From Streptomyces sp. (GTDB taxonomy: Bacteria; Actinomycetota; Actinomycetes; Streptomycetales; Streptomycetaceae), in contig NZ_JAEKKT010000144.1 of NCBI RefSeq assembly GCF_019510245.1, positions 1-64,000 of the forward strand: a stretch of 64,000 nt of DNA, written 5' to 3'. Numbering within the stretch: the stretch's first letter is position 1; every line of letters starts with the position of its first letter. The translations under genes were made by a program, and so were the position numbers. Shown piece by piece: positions 25,671 to 34,673 of this stretch. The notes below the pieces were generated by a model. The model ran no database searches and had not been told where the DNA came from. It saw nothing but the letters and a program-made list of their open reading frames with translations.

Positions 25671-26941
25671 TCCTTGACCAGGTCGGCGCCGCGCAGGGCG
25701 TCGGCCGCGGCGGCCACGGTGTCGAACGGGAGCCCGGACCGCTCGGCGACGTCCAGCAGACTGTGCTCGCCGTCGGAGAGGTTGAGCACCCAGAGCATGG
25801 CCATCTGCGCCTGCTTGGTGTCGCTGCGGCCGCCGAGCGCGTCGTACAGCCCGCGCCGGCCCAGCTGCGGTTCGCCGTAGGGGCTGAGGTTGACGTACCG
25901 CCGGTTGCGGTCGAGGACGGCGAACGCCTCGCGGCAGACGGCGAGGGTGTCCGCCATCGCCGCCGGTGAGACGAAGTCCAGGTTGTCCGCGGAGGTGTGG
26001 TACTCGGGGTAGCCGGCGTACGGGGTCCGGGTGAGCGAGCCCACGCCCAGGTTGAAGCCGGGCGAGCAGAACTGCCGCTCGTCATAGCCGTACGGCGTGA
26101 ACTCGGTGACGCGGTGCGGGCGTTCGGAGGCCGTCAGCACATGCTGGAGCACCCGGTCGATCTCCGCGTCGCCGCGCCTGCTCTGCTTGTACGTCAGGTG
26201 GCCGGGGTCCCCGGCGCAGGCCAGCACCAGGCCGTGCCTGACCCGGTCCACCCGCTCCGCGTTGCGGGCCAGCCAGGTGATCGCCCCGATGGTGCCGGGC
26301 GCGAACAGGAACCGGTAGGTGTAGTAGGTCGGCTGCTCGGCGAGGGCCCTGGCCAGGTACGTCGCCACCGCGATGCCGGCCAGGTTGTCGTTGGCCAGCG
26401 ACGGGTGGCAGACGTGGCAGGAGACGATGACCTCGTCGGCGACCTGGCCGGGGACCACGTACTCGGCGTAGGTGAGGTGGCCGTCGGCGAGGGTGGAGTC
26501 GATGCGCACCTCGTAGTCGCCGTCCGGCAGCGCGTCCAGGGTCTCCTGGGCCAGGCAGAAGCCCCAGTCCGGCTTGTAGTAGCTGGTGCGGTACGGCACC
26601 CAGGACGGGTGGTCCGGCAGGGTGTGCAGGTGCGCGCGCAGTTCCGACAGGGGCATGGTCGCCGACACCGGCACGCTGTATCCGAGCACGTGCAGGCTGG
26701 AGGCGGCGAAGTCGACGACCCGGTTGCCCGCCGGGTCGGCGATGTAGGCGTCGCGGATGTTCCACTCCTGCGGCACCGTCCAGTCGAGCACCTGCGTCCC
26801 GGTCGGCACCTCGTGCACCTGCAGCGGGATGTACTCCCCGACGATGTCCAGGGTGGCGCGCACACCGTCGCCGGTGATGCTCCGGCAGAGCGGGTACATC
26901 CGCTCCACCAGCGCGTACATCTCCTCGCTCACGTCGGTCAC
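25667..26941 (-). CDS. DUF4910/aminopeptidase-like protein with C-terminal winged helix
   Basis: A 424-aa protein of the DUF4910 family. Its zinc-peptidase-like fold shows in VSCHVCHPSLANDNLAG (around residue 175), GYDERQFCSPGFNLG and EYHTSADNLDF near residue 320, which provide the His/Asp/Glu candidates for metal binding. The last 80 residues look like a winged-helix module (LLDVAERSGLPFDTVAAAADALRGADLV). Such proteins recur in sugar-biosynthetic loci, but their reaction is not established as far as I know. GTG start, GTGA overlap with the SDR gene. Confidence 0.75.
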   Translation of the reverse strand: MTDVSEEMYALVERMYPLCRSITGDGVRATLDIVGEYIPLQVHEVPTGTQVLDWTVPQEWNIRDAYIADPAGNRVVDFAASSLHVLGYSVPVSATMPLSELRAHLHTLPDHPSWVPYRTSYYKPDWGFCLAQETLDALPDGDYEVRIDSTLADGHLTYAEYVVPGQVADEVIVSCHVCHPSLANDNLAGIAVATYLARALAEQPTYYTYRFLFAPGTIGAITWLARNAERVDRVRHGLVLACAGDPGHLTYKQSRRGDAEIDRVLQHVLTASERPHRVTEFTPYGYDERQFCSPGFNLGVGSLTRTPYAGYPEYHTSADNLDFVSPAAMADTLAVCREAFAVLDRNRRYVNLSPYGEPQLGRRGLYDALGGRSDTKQAQMAMLWVLNLSDGEHSLLDVAERSGLPFDTVAAAADALRGADLVKE

Positions 26942-27963
26942 CGGCGCCGCCTGAGGGTGTCGTCGACGGTGCCGGCGCCGGACGCCGCGCGCAGCACGGC
27001 GAGCCGGGTGTAGCGCTGCTCGAAGTCCTCCCGGGTCAGGTCGAACTTCCGGTACGCGTCGGCGAGTTCGAGCGCGCCCTGCTTCACCGTCCACTCGCAG
27101 TCGAAGCCGGGGAGCGCGGCGCGGAACCGGGAGAAGTCCACCCGGTAGGACCGCGGGTCGGCGCCGGTCTCACCGGTGATCACCACCTTGGAGCCGGTCA
27201 CCGCCTCGGCGACCTGCCCGGCGATCTCGGCGACCGTGACGTTGTTGATCTCGCTGCCGATGTTGAACGCCCGGTCGTGCACCGCCTCGCGCGGCGCGGT
27301 CAGCGCGGCCGTGAAGGCCCGTGCGATGTCGGCGGCGTGCACCAGCGGGCGCCAGGGGGTGCCGTCGGAGAGGACCAGGACCTCGCCGGACAGCAGGGCG
27401 TGGCCCACCAGGTTGTTCAGCACGATGTCGGCGCGCAGCCGGGGCGAGAAGCCGAAGGCGGTGGCGTTGCGCATGAACACCGGGGTGAAGTCGTCGTCGG
27501 CCAGCTCGTGCAGGTCGTCCTCCACCCGCACCTTCGACTCCGCGTACGGCGTCACCGGGCGCAGCGGGGCGTCCTCGGTCACCAACTCGTCGCCGCCGGC
27601 GGCGCCGTAGACCGAGCAGGTCGACGCGTACAGGAAGCGCCGTACTCCGGCGTCGCGGGCCAGCCGGGCGAGGCGCACGGACGCGTGGTGGTTGATGTCG
27701 TAGGTGAGTTCCGGTGCCAGCGAGCCGAGCGGGTCGTTGGAGAGCGCGGCCAGGTGGATCACGGCGTCCACCCCGGCCACGTGCTCGGCGGTGACGTCCC
27801 GCAGGTCGACCCGCTGCCCGGGCGGGTCCTCGGGCCGCGGGCCGAGGACGCAGTCGGCGAACAGGCCGGAGTCGAGGCCGACGACGTCGTGCCCGGCGGC
27901 CCTGAGGACCGGGGCCATCACGGTGCCCAGATAGCCCTGGTGTCCGGTCAGTAGTACGCGCAA
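26938..27963 (-). CDS. NAD-dependent epimerase/dehydratase (extended SDR)
   Basis: A 341-aa extended short-chain dehydrogenase. TGHQGYLGTVMAPVL (residues 6-20) is the glycine-rich cofactor loop, STCSVYG supplies the active Ser/Thr, and PYAESKV is the Tyr-x-x-x-Lys pair. It acts on a nucleotide sugar, perhaps as the dehydratase or reductase of a CDP-sugar route started by the cytidylyltransferase. No separate CDP-glucose 4,6-dehydratase is present. The start is a TTG with GGGGGG seven bases upstream. Confidence 0.85.
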   Translation of the reverse strand: MRVLLTGHQGYLGTVMAPVLRAAGHDVVGLDSGLFADCVLGPRPEDPPGQRVDLRDVTAEHVAGVDAVIHLAALSNDPLGSLAPELTYDINHHASVRLARLARDAGVRRFLYASTCSVYGAAGGDELVTEDAPLRPVTPYAESKVRVEDDLHELADDDFTPVFMRNATAFGFSPRLRADIVLNNLVGHALLSGEVLVLSDGTPWRPLVHAADIARAFTAALTAPREAVHDRAFNIGSEINNVTVAEIAGQVAEAVTGSKVVITGETGADPRSYRVDFSRFRAALPGFDCEWTVKQGALELADAYRKFDLTREDFEQRYTRLAVLRAASGAGTVDDTLRRRR

Positions 27964-27966
27964 GGT

Positions 27967-28614
27967 TCAACCCCCCAGGTTGAGCGTGAGTTTGGTGACG
28001 GCGAACGCCTCGGCGTAGCGCGCGTGGCATTCGATGCCGCGGATCCGGGCGAGGCCCAGGAAGGCCTCCCGGTCGTACCAGGGCCGGTGCCGCTGCGAGG
28101 GGTAGTGCTCCTGCAGCAGCCGGACCTTGTCTTCGGCGGTCTCCGGCGCCAGCGGCTGGTACGCCGCCGGCCGGCCGAGGTCGCCGTCCCACTTGACGAT
28201 CTCGTAGCCGAGCACGAGGTGGTCGCGGAACGCGGTGGTCATCAGCTTCGCCAGGCCGCGGTGGTCCTGGTGGGCGTCGTCGGTGCGCGGTGCGAGGACC
28301 AGGTCCGGGTCGGTCTGCGCGCGCAGCTCCTCGACGGCGGACTTGGCCTCCTCCCAGTGGGCCGGGAACCGGCCGTCCGGCAGCTTGTGCACGGTCAGCC
28401 GCAGGTCGGCGCCCGGGCAGAAGGCGGCGAGGGCGGCCTGTTCCTCCTGCTCGCGCTCGCTGCCGCCGCCGGTGAGCACCAGCGCGTCGACCCGGATGCC
28501 GGGCCGCGCCCGGCACAGGGTCAGCAGGGTGCCGCCGGCGCCGATGGCGATGTCGTCGCAGTGCGCGCCCACCGCGACGATCCGGTCCAGGGGGCCGGCC
28601 CCGAGCCGGATCAC
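27967..28614 (-). CDS. PIG-L family deacetylase
   Basis: A 215-aa LmbE/PIG-L protein. The metal motif VAVGAHCDDIAIGAGGTL (residues 13-30; His-x-Asp-Asp) and TDDAHQDHRGL around residue 110 (the second histidine set) are intact. It probably removes an N-acetyl group from a sugar of the repeat unit or a precursor. GTG start overlapping the TGA of the cytidylyltransferase. Confidence 0.88.
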   Translation of the reverse strand: MIRLGAGPLDRIVAVGAHCDDIAIGAGGTLLTLCRARPGIRVDALVLTGGGSEREQEEQAALAAFCPGADLRLTVHKLPDGRFPAHWEEAKSAVEELRAQTDPDLVLAPRTDDAHQDHRGLAKLMTTAFRDHLVLGYEIVKWDGDLGRPAAYQPLAPETAEDKVRLLQEHYPSQRHRPWYDREAFLGLARIRGIECHARYAEAFAVTKLTLNLGG

Positions 28615-29405
28615 GTTCTGGCTCCGGCGGTGTCCCGCTCCCACACGGCCCACGGGCGGTCGCCCCTCGTGTAGGCGGCGTCGAGTGCGGCCCGTTCCTT
28701 CACGGTGTCGGTCGGCTTCCAGAAGCCGCGGTGCTGGTGCGCCACCAGCCGTCCCCGCTTGGCCAGTTGGGCGCAGCCGTCGGCGACCAGGTCGCCGTTC
28801 TCGGGTATGTGGTCGAAGACCTCCTGGCGGAGCACGAAGTATCCGCCGTTCTCCCACAGCGGCAGTTCGCTCACCGCGGTGATGCCTCCCACCAGGCCGT
28901 CCTCGCCCAGCTCCACGCAGTGGAACGACGACTGCGGCGGCACCACCATCATCGACGCCCCGGCGTCGCGCTGGGCGAACCGGTCGATCATCTCCGGCAG
29001 CGGGGCGTCGGTGAGCACGTCGGCGTAGTTGGCGAGGAACATCTCGTCGCCGTCCAGGTGGTGCCGCACCCGGCGCAGCCGCTCCCCGATCGGTGACTCG
29101 ATGCCGGTCTGCGCGAACGTGATCGTCCAGTCGGCGATGTCGGTGGAGAGCAACTCGGTCTTTCCGCCGCGCAGGACGAAGTCGTTGGAGGTCGTCTCCT
29201 CGTAGTTGAGGAAGAAGTCCTTGATGTGGTGGGCGCCGTACCCGAGGCACAGGATGAACTCCTTGTGCCCGAAGTAGGCGTAGTAGCGCATGACGTGCCA
29301 GATCAGCGGGCGCGGGCCGACCATCGCCATCGGCTTGGGCACGTCGTCGGAGGTGCCGTTGCGCATCCGCATCCCGTAACCGCCGCAGAACAGGACGACC
29401 TTCAT
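28611..29405 (-). CDS. rfbF: Glucose-1-phosphate cytidylyltransferase (RfbF-like)
   Basis: A 264-aa nucleotidyltransferase. VVLFCGGYGMRM (residues 3-14) with PKPM is the nucleotide-binding signature, and FLANYADVLTD contains the metal-binding Asp. Overall length and motifs match RfbF, which makes CDP-glucose from CTP and glucose 1-phosphate. This commits the SDR, RmlC-like, methyltransferase and aminotransferase genes around it to a CDP-linked modified sugar. ATGA overlap with the methyltransferase. Confidence 0.9.
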   Translation of the reverse strand: MKVVLFCGGYGMRMRNGTSDDVPKPMAMVGPRPLIWHVMRYYAYFGHKEFILCLGYGAHHIKDFFLNYEETTSNDFVLRGGKTELLSTDIADWTITFAQTGIESPIGERLRRVRHHLDGDEMFLANYADVLTDAPLPEMIDRFAQRDAGASMMVVPPQSSFHCVELGEDGLVGGITAVSELPLWENGGYFVLRQEVFDHIPENGDLVADGCAQLAKRGRLVAHQHRGFWKPTDTVKERAALDAAYTRGDRPWAVWERDTAGART

Positions 29406-30637
29406 GACGTCACCTCGACGATGCTCAGTTCCGGGATGGGAAAGACGAGCCGGCCGCCCCACTCGTGCACGAAGGCCAGCTGCTCGGACAGCTCGGTCCG
29501 CAGGTTCCACGGGAGGACGAGGACGAAGTCCGGCCTGTCGGCGGCTATCTGCTCGGGCGCCAGGATCGGGATGCGGGTGCCCGGGGTGAACCTGCCGTGC
29601 TTGTAGGGGTTGCGGTCGACGGTGTAGGCCAGCAGGTCGGGGCGGATGCCGCAGTGGTTGAGCAGGGTGTTGCCCTTGCCCGGGGCGCCGTAGCCGACGA
29701 CCGTCTGGCCGCGGTCGGCCGCGTCGATGAGGAACCGCAGCAGGTCGCGGCGTACCTTGGCCACCCGGGCGGAGAACTCGGTGTACCCGGACAGTTCCTG
29801 CAGCCCGGCGGCCTTCTCCCGGGCCAGTGCGTCGGCCACCCGCTGCGTCGGCTCGCCGGCCGCCTCGGCCGGCCGGGCCCACAGCCGGATGGAGCCGCCG
29901 TGCGTGGGCAGCATTTCGACGTCCACGAGCGTGAGTCCGCCGCTGGCCAGCGCCCGGGTCGCGGACGCGACCGTGTAGTACTGGAAGTGCTCGTGGTAGA
30001 TCGTGTCGTACTGGTTCTCCTCGATCAGGGTCAGCAGGTGCTGCACCTCGATGGAGACCCAGCCGTCGTCGGCGACCAGCGCGCGCAGCCCCCGGGTGAA
30101 CCCGACGACGTCGGGGATGTGCGCGTACACGTTGTTGGCGACGACCAGGTCCGCCGGGCCGTGCTCCGCGCGGACGGCCGCGCCGGTGTCCGGGGAGAGG
30201 AACTCCGTGAGCGTGGGCACCCCCGCCTCCCGGGCCGCGGCGCCGACGTTCACCGACGGCTCGATGCCGAGGCAGCGCATGCCGCGGTCCACCACGTGCC
30301 TCAGCAGGTACCCGTCGTTGCTCGCCACCTCCACCACGAAGGCGTCGGGGCCGAGCGGAAGCCGCTCCGCGGCATCGGCGACGAAGCCGCGCGCGTGCTC
30401 CACCCAGGAGGTCGAGTACGAGGAGAAGTAGGCGTACTCCTTGAAGGTCTCCTCCGGCGTGATCAGCGGAGGGATCTGCGCGAGCCAGCAGTCAGTGCAG
30501 ACCCGCAGGTGCAGCGGGTAGGCCGGCTCCGGCTCGTCCAGTTGGTCCACGGCGAGGAAGCTCTCGCACGGCGGCGTCGCCCCCAGGTCGACGACGCTCG
30601 CCATCGCTTCCGAGCCGCACAGTCGGCATCGTGTCAT
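29402..30637 (-). CDS. Sugar C-methyltransferase-like SAM enzyme
   Basis: A 411-aa protein in the three-domain layout of TylCIII/NovU-type sugar C-methyltransferases: an N-terminal zinc knuckle (CRLCGS at residues 4-9, CTDCW near 48), a SAM domain (VVEVASNDGYLLRHV), and a C-terminal domain with VVGYGAPGKGNTLLNHCGI. It should add a methyl branch to a 4-keto nucleotide sugar, here probably CDP-linked. ATGA overlaps on both sides. Confidence 0.88.
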   Translation of the reverse strand: MTRCRLCGSEAMASVVDLGATPPCESFLAVDQLDEPEPAYPLHLRVCTDCWLAQIPPLITPEETFKEYAYFSSYSTSWVEHARGFVADAAERLPLGPDAFVVEVASNDGYLLRHVVDRGMRCLGIEPSVNVGAAAREAGVPTLTEFLSPDTGAAVRAEHGPADLVVANNVYAHIPDVVGFTRGLRALVADDGWVSIEVQHLLTLIEENQYDTIYHEHFQYYTVASATRALASGGLTLVDVEMLPTHGGSIRLWARPAEAAGEPTQRVADALAREKAAGLQELSGYTEFSARVAKVRRDLLRFLIDAADRGQTVVGYGAPGKGNTLLNHCGIRPDLLAYTVDRNPYKHGRFTPGTRIPILAPEQIAADRPDFVLVLPWNLRTELSEQLAFVHEWGGRLVFPIPELSIVEVTS

Positions 30638-31875
30638 GTGCTGTCCCCATCCCCCCTGCTCGCGCGGGTCTCCCCGCCGCGAGCCTGTGCCGACCGCCCC
30701 GCGATCGCGGTGCGGTACTCCTCCAGCAGGCGCCGCAGGCCGACGGCCGGGCTGAAGCCCTGCTCGTAGCGGCGGCGGGCGGCCTGGCCCATCTCCCGGT
30801 TGCGGGCCGGGTCGGCCGCGACCCGGCGTATGCAGGACGCGAGCGAGGCGGGCTCGCCCGGCCGGTGCAGCAGCCCGGTGACCCCGTCCTCGACGAGTTC
30901 GACGAAGGCGCCGTGGCCGGCGGCGACGGTCGGGACCCCGGCCGCCATCGCCTCCACGACCACCAGGCCGAACGCCTCCAGCCAGGTCGAGGGCGCCACC
31001 ACGGCGACCGACCGCGCGACGGCCTTCCGGCACTCCGCCGTGTCCAGCAGGCCGGCGTAGCGGACGTCGTCCCGGCCCGCCGCCCAGGCGGTCACCTCCC
31101 GCTCCAGCGGCCCCGTGCCGGCGATCACCAGCGGCACGCCCACACCGCCGCTCGCCGCGATCTCGTCCCACGCGGCCATGAGCAGCCGTACCCCCTTGGC
31201 CTCCGCGAGCCGGCCGAGGTAGAGCACCTGCTCTCCCTCGCCCTCCCGGCACGTGCCCGGGTCGGGCACGAAGTTGTGCTTCACCGCCAGGCGTTCGGCC
31301 GGCATGCCGGAGCGCACCAGGACGTCGCGCTGGGCCGCGGAGATGCACAGGAACCGCTCCACGCCCGACCACCACCGGCGCCGGTTGGCCGACAGGCTGA
31401 CGGCGAGCGGCACCGTCGCGAGGCGGGAGCCCCGGTAGCAGCCGTGCCGGACGGCGGGCAGCGGTGTGGAGCCGACGCACTCGGTGCACGGCCGGCCGTC
31501 CCGCTGGAGCGTGCCGGGCGGGCAGACCTGGGTGTAGTTGTGCAGCGTGGCGACGGCGGGCACACCGGCGTCGGCGCACGCGGCGAGGACCGCGGGCGAC
31601 AGGAGCGGGAAGACGTTGTGGACGTGCACCACGTCCGGCCGCTCGGTGCGCAGCCGGGCGGCGAGTTCCGCGCGGACCGCCGGGTTCCACGGCACGAGGA
31701 GCGGCACCGCGACCTTGCCGAGGAGGGACCGGGCGGCGATGTCGTCGCTGCGCCGCTCGAACACCCCGACCCGGTGCCCGGCCGCGCGCAGCAGCTCCAC
31801 CTCCTGGTCGACGACCTTGTTCTCCCCGCTGGGCTGTGCGGAGCCGTAGCGGTTGTGCACCACGAGGATGTCCAT
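30634..31875 (-). CDS. Family 4 glycosyltransferase
   Basis: A 413-aa GT-B enzyme. The N-terminal half has PSGENKVVDQEVELLRAAGH, and RPDVVHVHNVFPLLSP is the usual acceptor-side loop. The C-terminal half has VLYLGRLAEAKGV and PSTWLEAFGLVVVEAMAAGVP, the E-x7-E donor motif. A cluster of cysteines (CPPGTLQRDGRPCTEC, then HGCYRG) may form a structural metal site, as in some GT4 enzymes. GGAGGCGACC precedes the ATG. Wzy gene two bases upstream. Confidence 0.9.
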   Translation of the reverse strand: MDILVVHNRYGSAQPSGENKVVDQEVELLRAAGHRVGVFERRSDDIAARSLLGKVAVPLLVPWNPAVRAELAARLRTERPDVVHVHNVFPLLSPAVLAACADAGVPAVATLHNYTQVCPPGTLQRDGRPCTECVGSTPLPAVRHGCYRGSRLATVPLAVSLSANRRRWWSGVERFLCISAAQRDVLVRSGMPAERLAVKHNFVPDPGTCREGEGEQVLYLGRLAEAKGVRLLMAAWDEIAASGGVGVPLVIAGTGPLEREVTAWAAGRDDVRYAGLLDTAECRKAVARSVAVVAPSTWLEAFGLVVVEAMAAGVPTVAAGHGAFVELVEDGVTGLLHRPGEPASLASCIRRVAADPARNREMGQAARRRYEQGFSPAVGLRRLLEEYRTAIAGRSAQARGGETRASRGDGDST

Positions 31876-31877
31876 GG

Positions 31878-33179
31878 TCAGGTCGCCTCCGATCCCTGGG
31901 TCCGCGGTCGGGGGAGTTCGGGCGCCGTGGGAGCTGCCGCCGCCGCGGGTGAGGCCAGCAGCGAGGCGGCCAGGGCCAGATGCAGCAGGTACGGCGAGGC
32001 GTCGCCGAGACCGGCCTCGGTGTACGAGGCGATCGCGCAGTAGCTGATCAGGAAGATCGCGCAGGCCCGCTGGAGCGACGGCGGCCGCAGCAGGGCGACG
32101 CCGCCCAGCACGACGATGATCACCGCGACCAGGGTGACGCCGATCAGACCCTGCTCGTTGTAGACGGCCAGCCAGCTGTTGTCGATCGGCAGCCCGCCGA
32201 ACGACTTGTCGCCGAGGCCCACCCCGAGGAACTTCTCCGAGGTCGTCCGGGGTGCGGCGAGGAGGGCGTCCCAGACCTTGGCCCGGCCGGTGAGGCTGGA
32301 GAAGTTCTCCTTGCTCTGCCCGCGCAGGAACCACGTCTGCAGCGCGGAGGCGAAGCCCACCGCGACCACCACGGCGAACAGCACCGCCCACGTGAAGAAG
32401 CGGCGGGCGGCCGCGCTGGTCAGGATGAGCGAGCCGATCGCCAGCGCCAGCCCGAGGAGCAGGCCGAGCGTGGCCGTCCGGGTGTGCGTCAGCGCGAGCA
32501 GCACGAAGGACGGCACGATGACCACCGCGGCGCTGGTCCGGTCGGTCCGGCGGCCGAGCAGGAGCAGCGCGGTGAGCCCGATGATCACCGCCGCGTACTG
32601 CCCGATCTGCGGCGGCGTGAGCGGCCACAGCGCGCCGACCAGGCGGCCGCCGTAGAGGTCGGGCAGGGCCGCGCCCGGTGAGACGACCAGGCCGACGGCC
32701 ACCGATCCGAGCACCGCGAAGTACGCCCGGATGTGGTACCGGACGAACGTCAGGCTGCCGTCCCACCAGCGGCTGAGCAGCCACAGGGTGCAGATGAAGA
32801 GCGTCAGCCGGAAGCAGCGGAACAGCGCGCCGAACCCGGACTCCAGGTTGGCGCTGGAGATCACGCTCGTCACCAGCAGCAGGGTGAGCAGGAGCAGGTA
32901 GGAGCTGGCCCGGACGCGCAGCCGGAGGTTGACCGCGAGCGCCAGCGCGAACGCGGCGACCAGGGCGCCCATGGTGACCATCTGGATGAGGGAGCGGGGC
33001 AGCGTGACGATGGTCTTCGCCCCGGCGGAGCCGAGGGTGTTGAGGACCAGGAGTCCCCAGACGATCCCGACGATTTTCGGGGTGCCGGCGGGGCCCGGTG
33101 CGGCGCCGGGCCGCGGGTCCCGCTGCCCGTCCGTCTGCGTGCCCATGTGCGTGTCCATGTGCGTGTCCATCTCAATCAC
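31878..33179 (-). CDS. O-antigen ligase/Wzy-type polymerase
   Basis: A 433-aa polytopic membrane protein with about 11 hydrophobic segments and a large loop containing SLTGRAKVWDALLA and IDNSWLAVYNEQGLIG, the Wzy_C-type motif. It would polymerise repeat units on the periplasmic side. The start is either GTG 33179, overlapping the upstream TGA, or ATG 33170. The N-terminus carries a 12-bp direct repeat, in which ATGGACACGCAC occurs twice plus a near copy, encoding MDTHMDTHMGTQ. Confidence 0.85.
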   Translation of the reverse strand: MIEMDTHMDTHMGTQTDGQRDPRPGAAPGPAGTPKIVGIVWGLLVLNTLGSAGAKTIVTLPRSLIQMVTMGALVAAFALALAVNLRLRVRASSYLLLLTLLLVTSVISSANLESGFGALFRCFRLTLFICTLWLLSRWWDGSLTFVRYHIRAYFAVLGSVAVGLVVSPGAALPDLYGGRLVGALWPLTPPQIGQYAAVIIGLTALLLLGRRTDRTSAAVVIVPSFVLLALTHTRTATLGLLLGLALAIGSLILTSAAARRFFTWAVLFAVVVAVGFASALQTWFLRGQSKENFSSLTGRAKVWDALLAAPRTTSEKFLGVGLGDKSFGGLPIDNSWLAVYNEQGLIGVTLVAVIIVVLGGVALLRPPSLQRACAIFLISYCAIASYTEAGLGDASPYLLHLALAASLLASPAAAAAPTAPELPRPRTQGSEAT

Positions 33180-34665
33180 CGGACCCTTGGCCGAGGGTGC
33201 TGCCCGCGTCCTGCCGGTAGTCCGCGCCCTGCCACTCGTCGAAGTCGAGCACCTGGCTGGGGTCCTGGGCGACGAACTGCCACGGTCCGAGGTAGACGTT
33301 GTGGTGCCAGCGGTTGTCCTGTCTGCGGGTGATCGCCTCGGCCACCTTCTCGCCCTTGTACGGCGACCAGTCCGGATAGGTCCCGTAGTTGGACAGCACC
33401 GCCATGCGGTTGCACATCTCGGTGCACCTGACCACGGACTCGTCGAGCACGAAGCGGTTGTCGTGGATGTCCACGCGCTGGGTCTTCCACCGGCAGTCGG
33501 CGTAGAGCGGTGCCTTGGCGATGGCCGGCTGCGCGCAGCGGTGGGTGTTCTTCACCAGCAGGGTGCAGTCACCGGACGACGTGTTGGCCGGACTGTTGCA
33601 GAACCGGTCGGCGTTCTCCCACAGGGTGATCCCGGACCAGTTGTTCTCCAGCACGTTCCGGTAGATCTCGATCTTGTCGGTGCGGGCCCGGATCCGGGGT
33701 TCGCCGCCCGACTCGGACAGGTAGACGGCCGCGTACGGGAAGTTGTCGCCCCGGTCGGCGTACTTGCGGCCCTCGACCCAGTTGTTCCGCCGGATCGTGT
33801 TGTTCCGGATGACCGCGTTGTAGCTGGTCTCGTAGATCAGCGCGGCACCGTCGTTGGCCTCCAGCACGTTGTTCTCGATGAGGAAGTCGTTGTCGTCGGT
33901 GTCCGCCCACAGCCCGGCTCCGTGGTTGCCGTGCACCCAGTTGCCGCGTACGTCGGCGCCGTTGACGGCCCAGAACTTGACGCCTCCGGTGCAGCCGCAG
34001 CCCTGCTGCCGGCGCTCCCAGTCGTCGGTGTTGTTGCCCACGATCTCGTTGTCCTCGACCACCAGGCCGGTGATGCCGCCGCCGCCCTTGTAGGCGTTCA
34101 TTCCGTACTGTCCGTTGTCGCGCAGGCAACTGGACCGGACCCGCTGGTGGGCGCCGGCCATCAGCCCCGCTCCGGAGTTGTCCTGGATCGTCGCGTGCTC
34201 GATCACCCAGCCGTCGGCCGAGTCGTGGTTGACCACGCCCTCGTTCTGCGGTGCGACGAAGTGCTGCACGGTCAGGTAGCGGATGGTGACGTCGCGAGCG
34301 GTGCCCGCGAACGCGTACTGGTTCTTCTTCCCGCCGTCGAGCACCGCGCCCGGCGCGCCGAGGTAGCGGTCCCCCTGCTTGGGGACGACCTGGGCGAAGC
34401 GGTCCGGGGCGAGTCTGTGCTTGCCCGGCCGGAGCCAGAACGTGGTGTTCGCGGGGCTGCTCCTGGTCTTCGCCGCCAGGTCGCCGACGACCGCGGGGTT
34501 GGCGCAGACCCGGGCCACGGCCCGGGCCGCGCTCGTGGACGTGGACGGCGCGGCGGTCGGCTTCGCCGCCGGGGCGCCCGGCGTGCCGTCGCAGCCGGTC
34601 GCCGCCAGCAGAACCAGCGCCAGCGGTGCCGCCGCCAGCGCCCAGTGCCGACTGTTGCTCCCCAC
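33172..34665 (-). CDS. Right-handed parallel beta-helix lipoprotein
   Basis: A 497-aa predicted lipoprotein: a hydrophobic N-terminus ends in LLAATGCDG, with Cys about residue 25 as the lipid site. A Thr/Ser/Ala linker follows, then many beta-helix coils rich in N-x-x-N and G-N patterns (VVEDNEIVGNN, IENNVLEAND, IRNNTIRRNN, IYRNVLENNW). Such folds bind or act on polysaccharides as lyases, epimerases or hydrolases. Next to a heparinase-like gene and an AlgD-like dehydrogenase, an uronate C5-epimerase or lyase is attractive but unproven. The GTG at 34665 has AGGGG five bases upstream. The same frame is open far upstream by chance. Confidence 0.8.
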   Translation of the reverse strand: MGSNSRHWALAAAPLALVLLAATGCDGTPGAPAAKPTAAPSTSTSAARAVARVCANPAVVGDLAAKTRSSPANTTFWLRPGKHRLAPDRFAQVVPKQGDRYLGAPGAVLDGGKKNQYAFAGTARDVTIRYLTVQHFVAPQNEGVVNHDSADGWVIEHATIQDNSGAGLMAGAHQRVRSSCLRDNGQYGMNAYKGGGGITGLVVEDNEIVGNNTDDWERRQQGCGCTGGVKFWAVNGADVRGNWVHGNHGAGLWADTDDNDFLIENNVLEANDGAALIYETSYNAVIRNNTIRRNNWVEGRKYADRGDNFPYAAVYLSESGGEPRIRARTDKIEIYRNVLENNWSGITLWENADRFCNSPANTSSGDCTLLVKNTHRCAQPAIAKAPLYADCRWKTQRVDIHDNRFVLDESVVRCTEMCNRMAVLSNYGTYPDWSPYKGEKVAEAITRRQDNRWHHNVYLGPWQFVAQDPSQVLDFDEWQGADYRQDAGSTLGQGSGD

Positions 34666-34673
34666 GTGCACCC

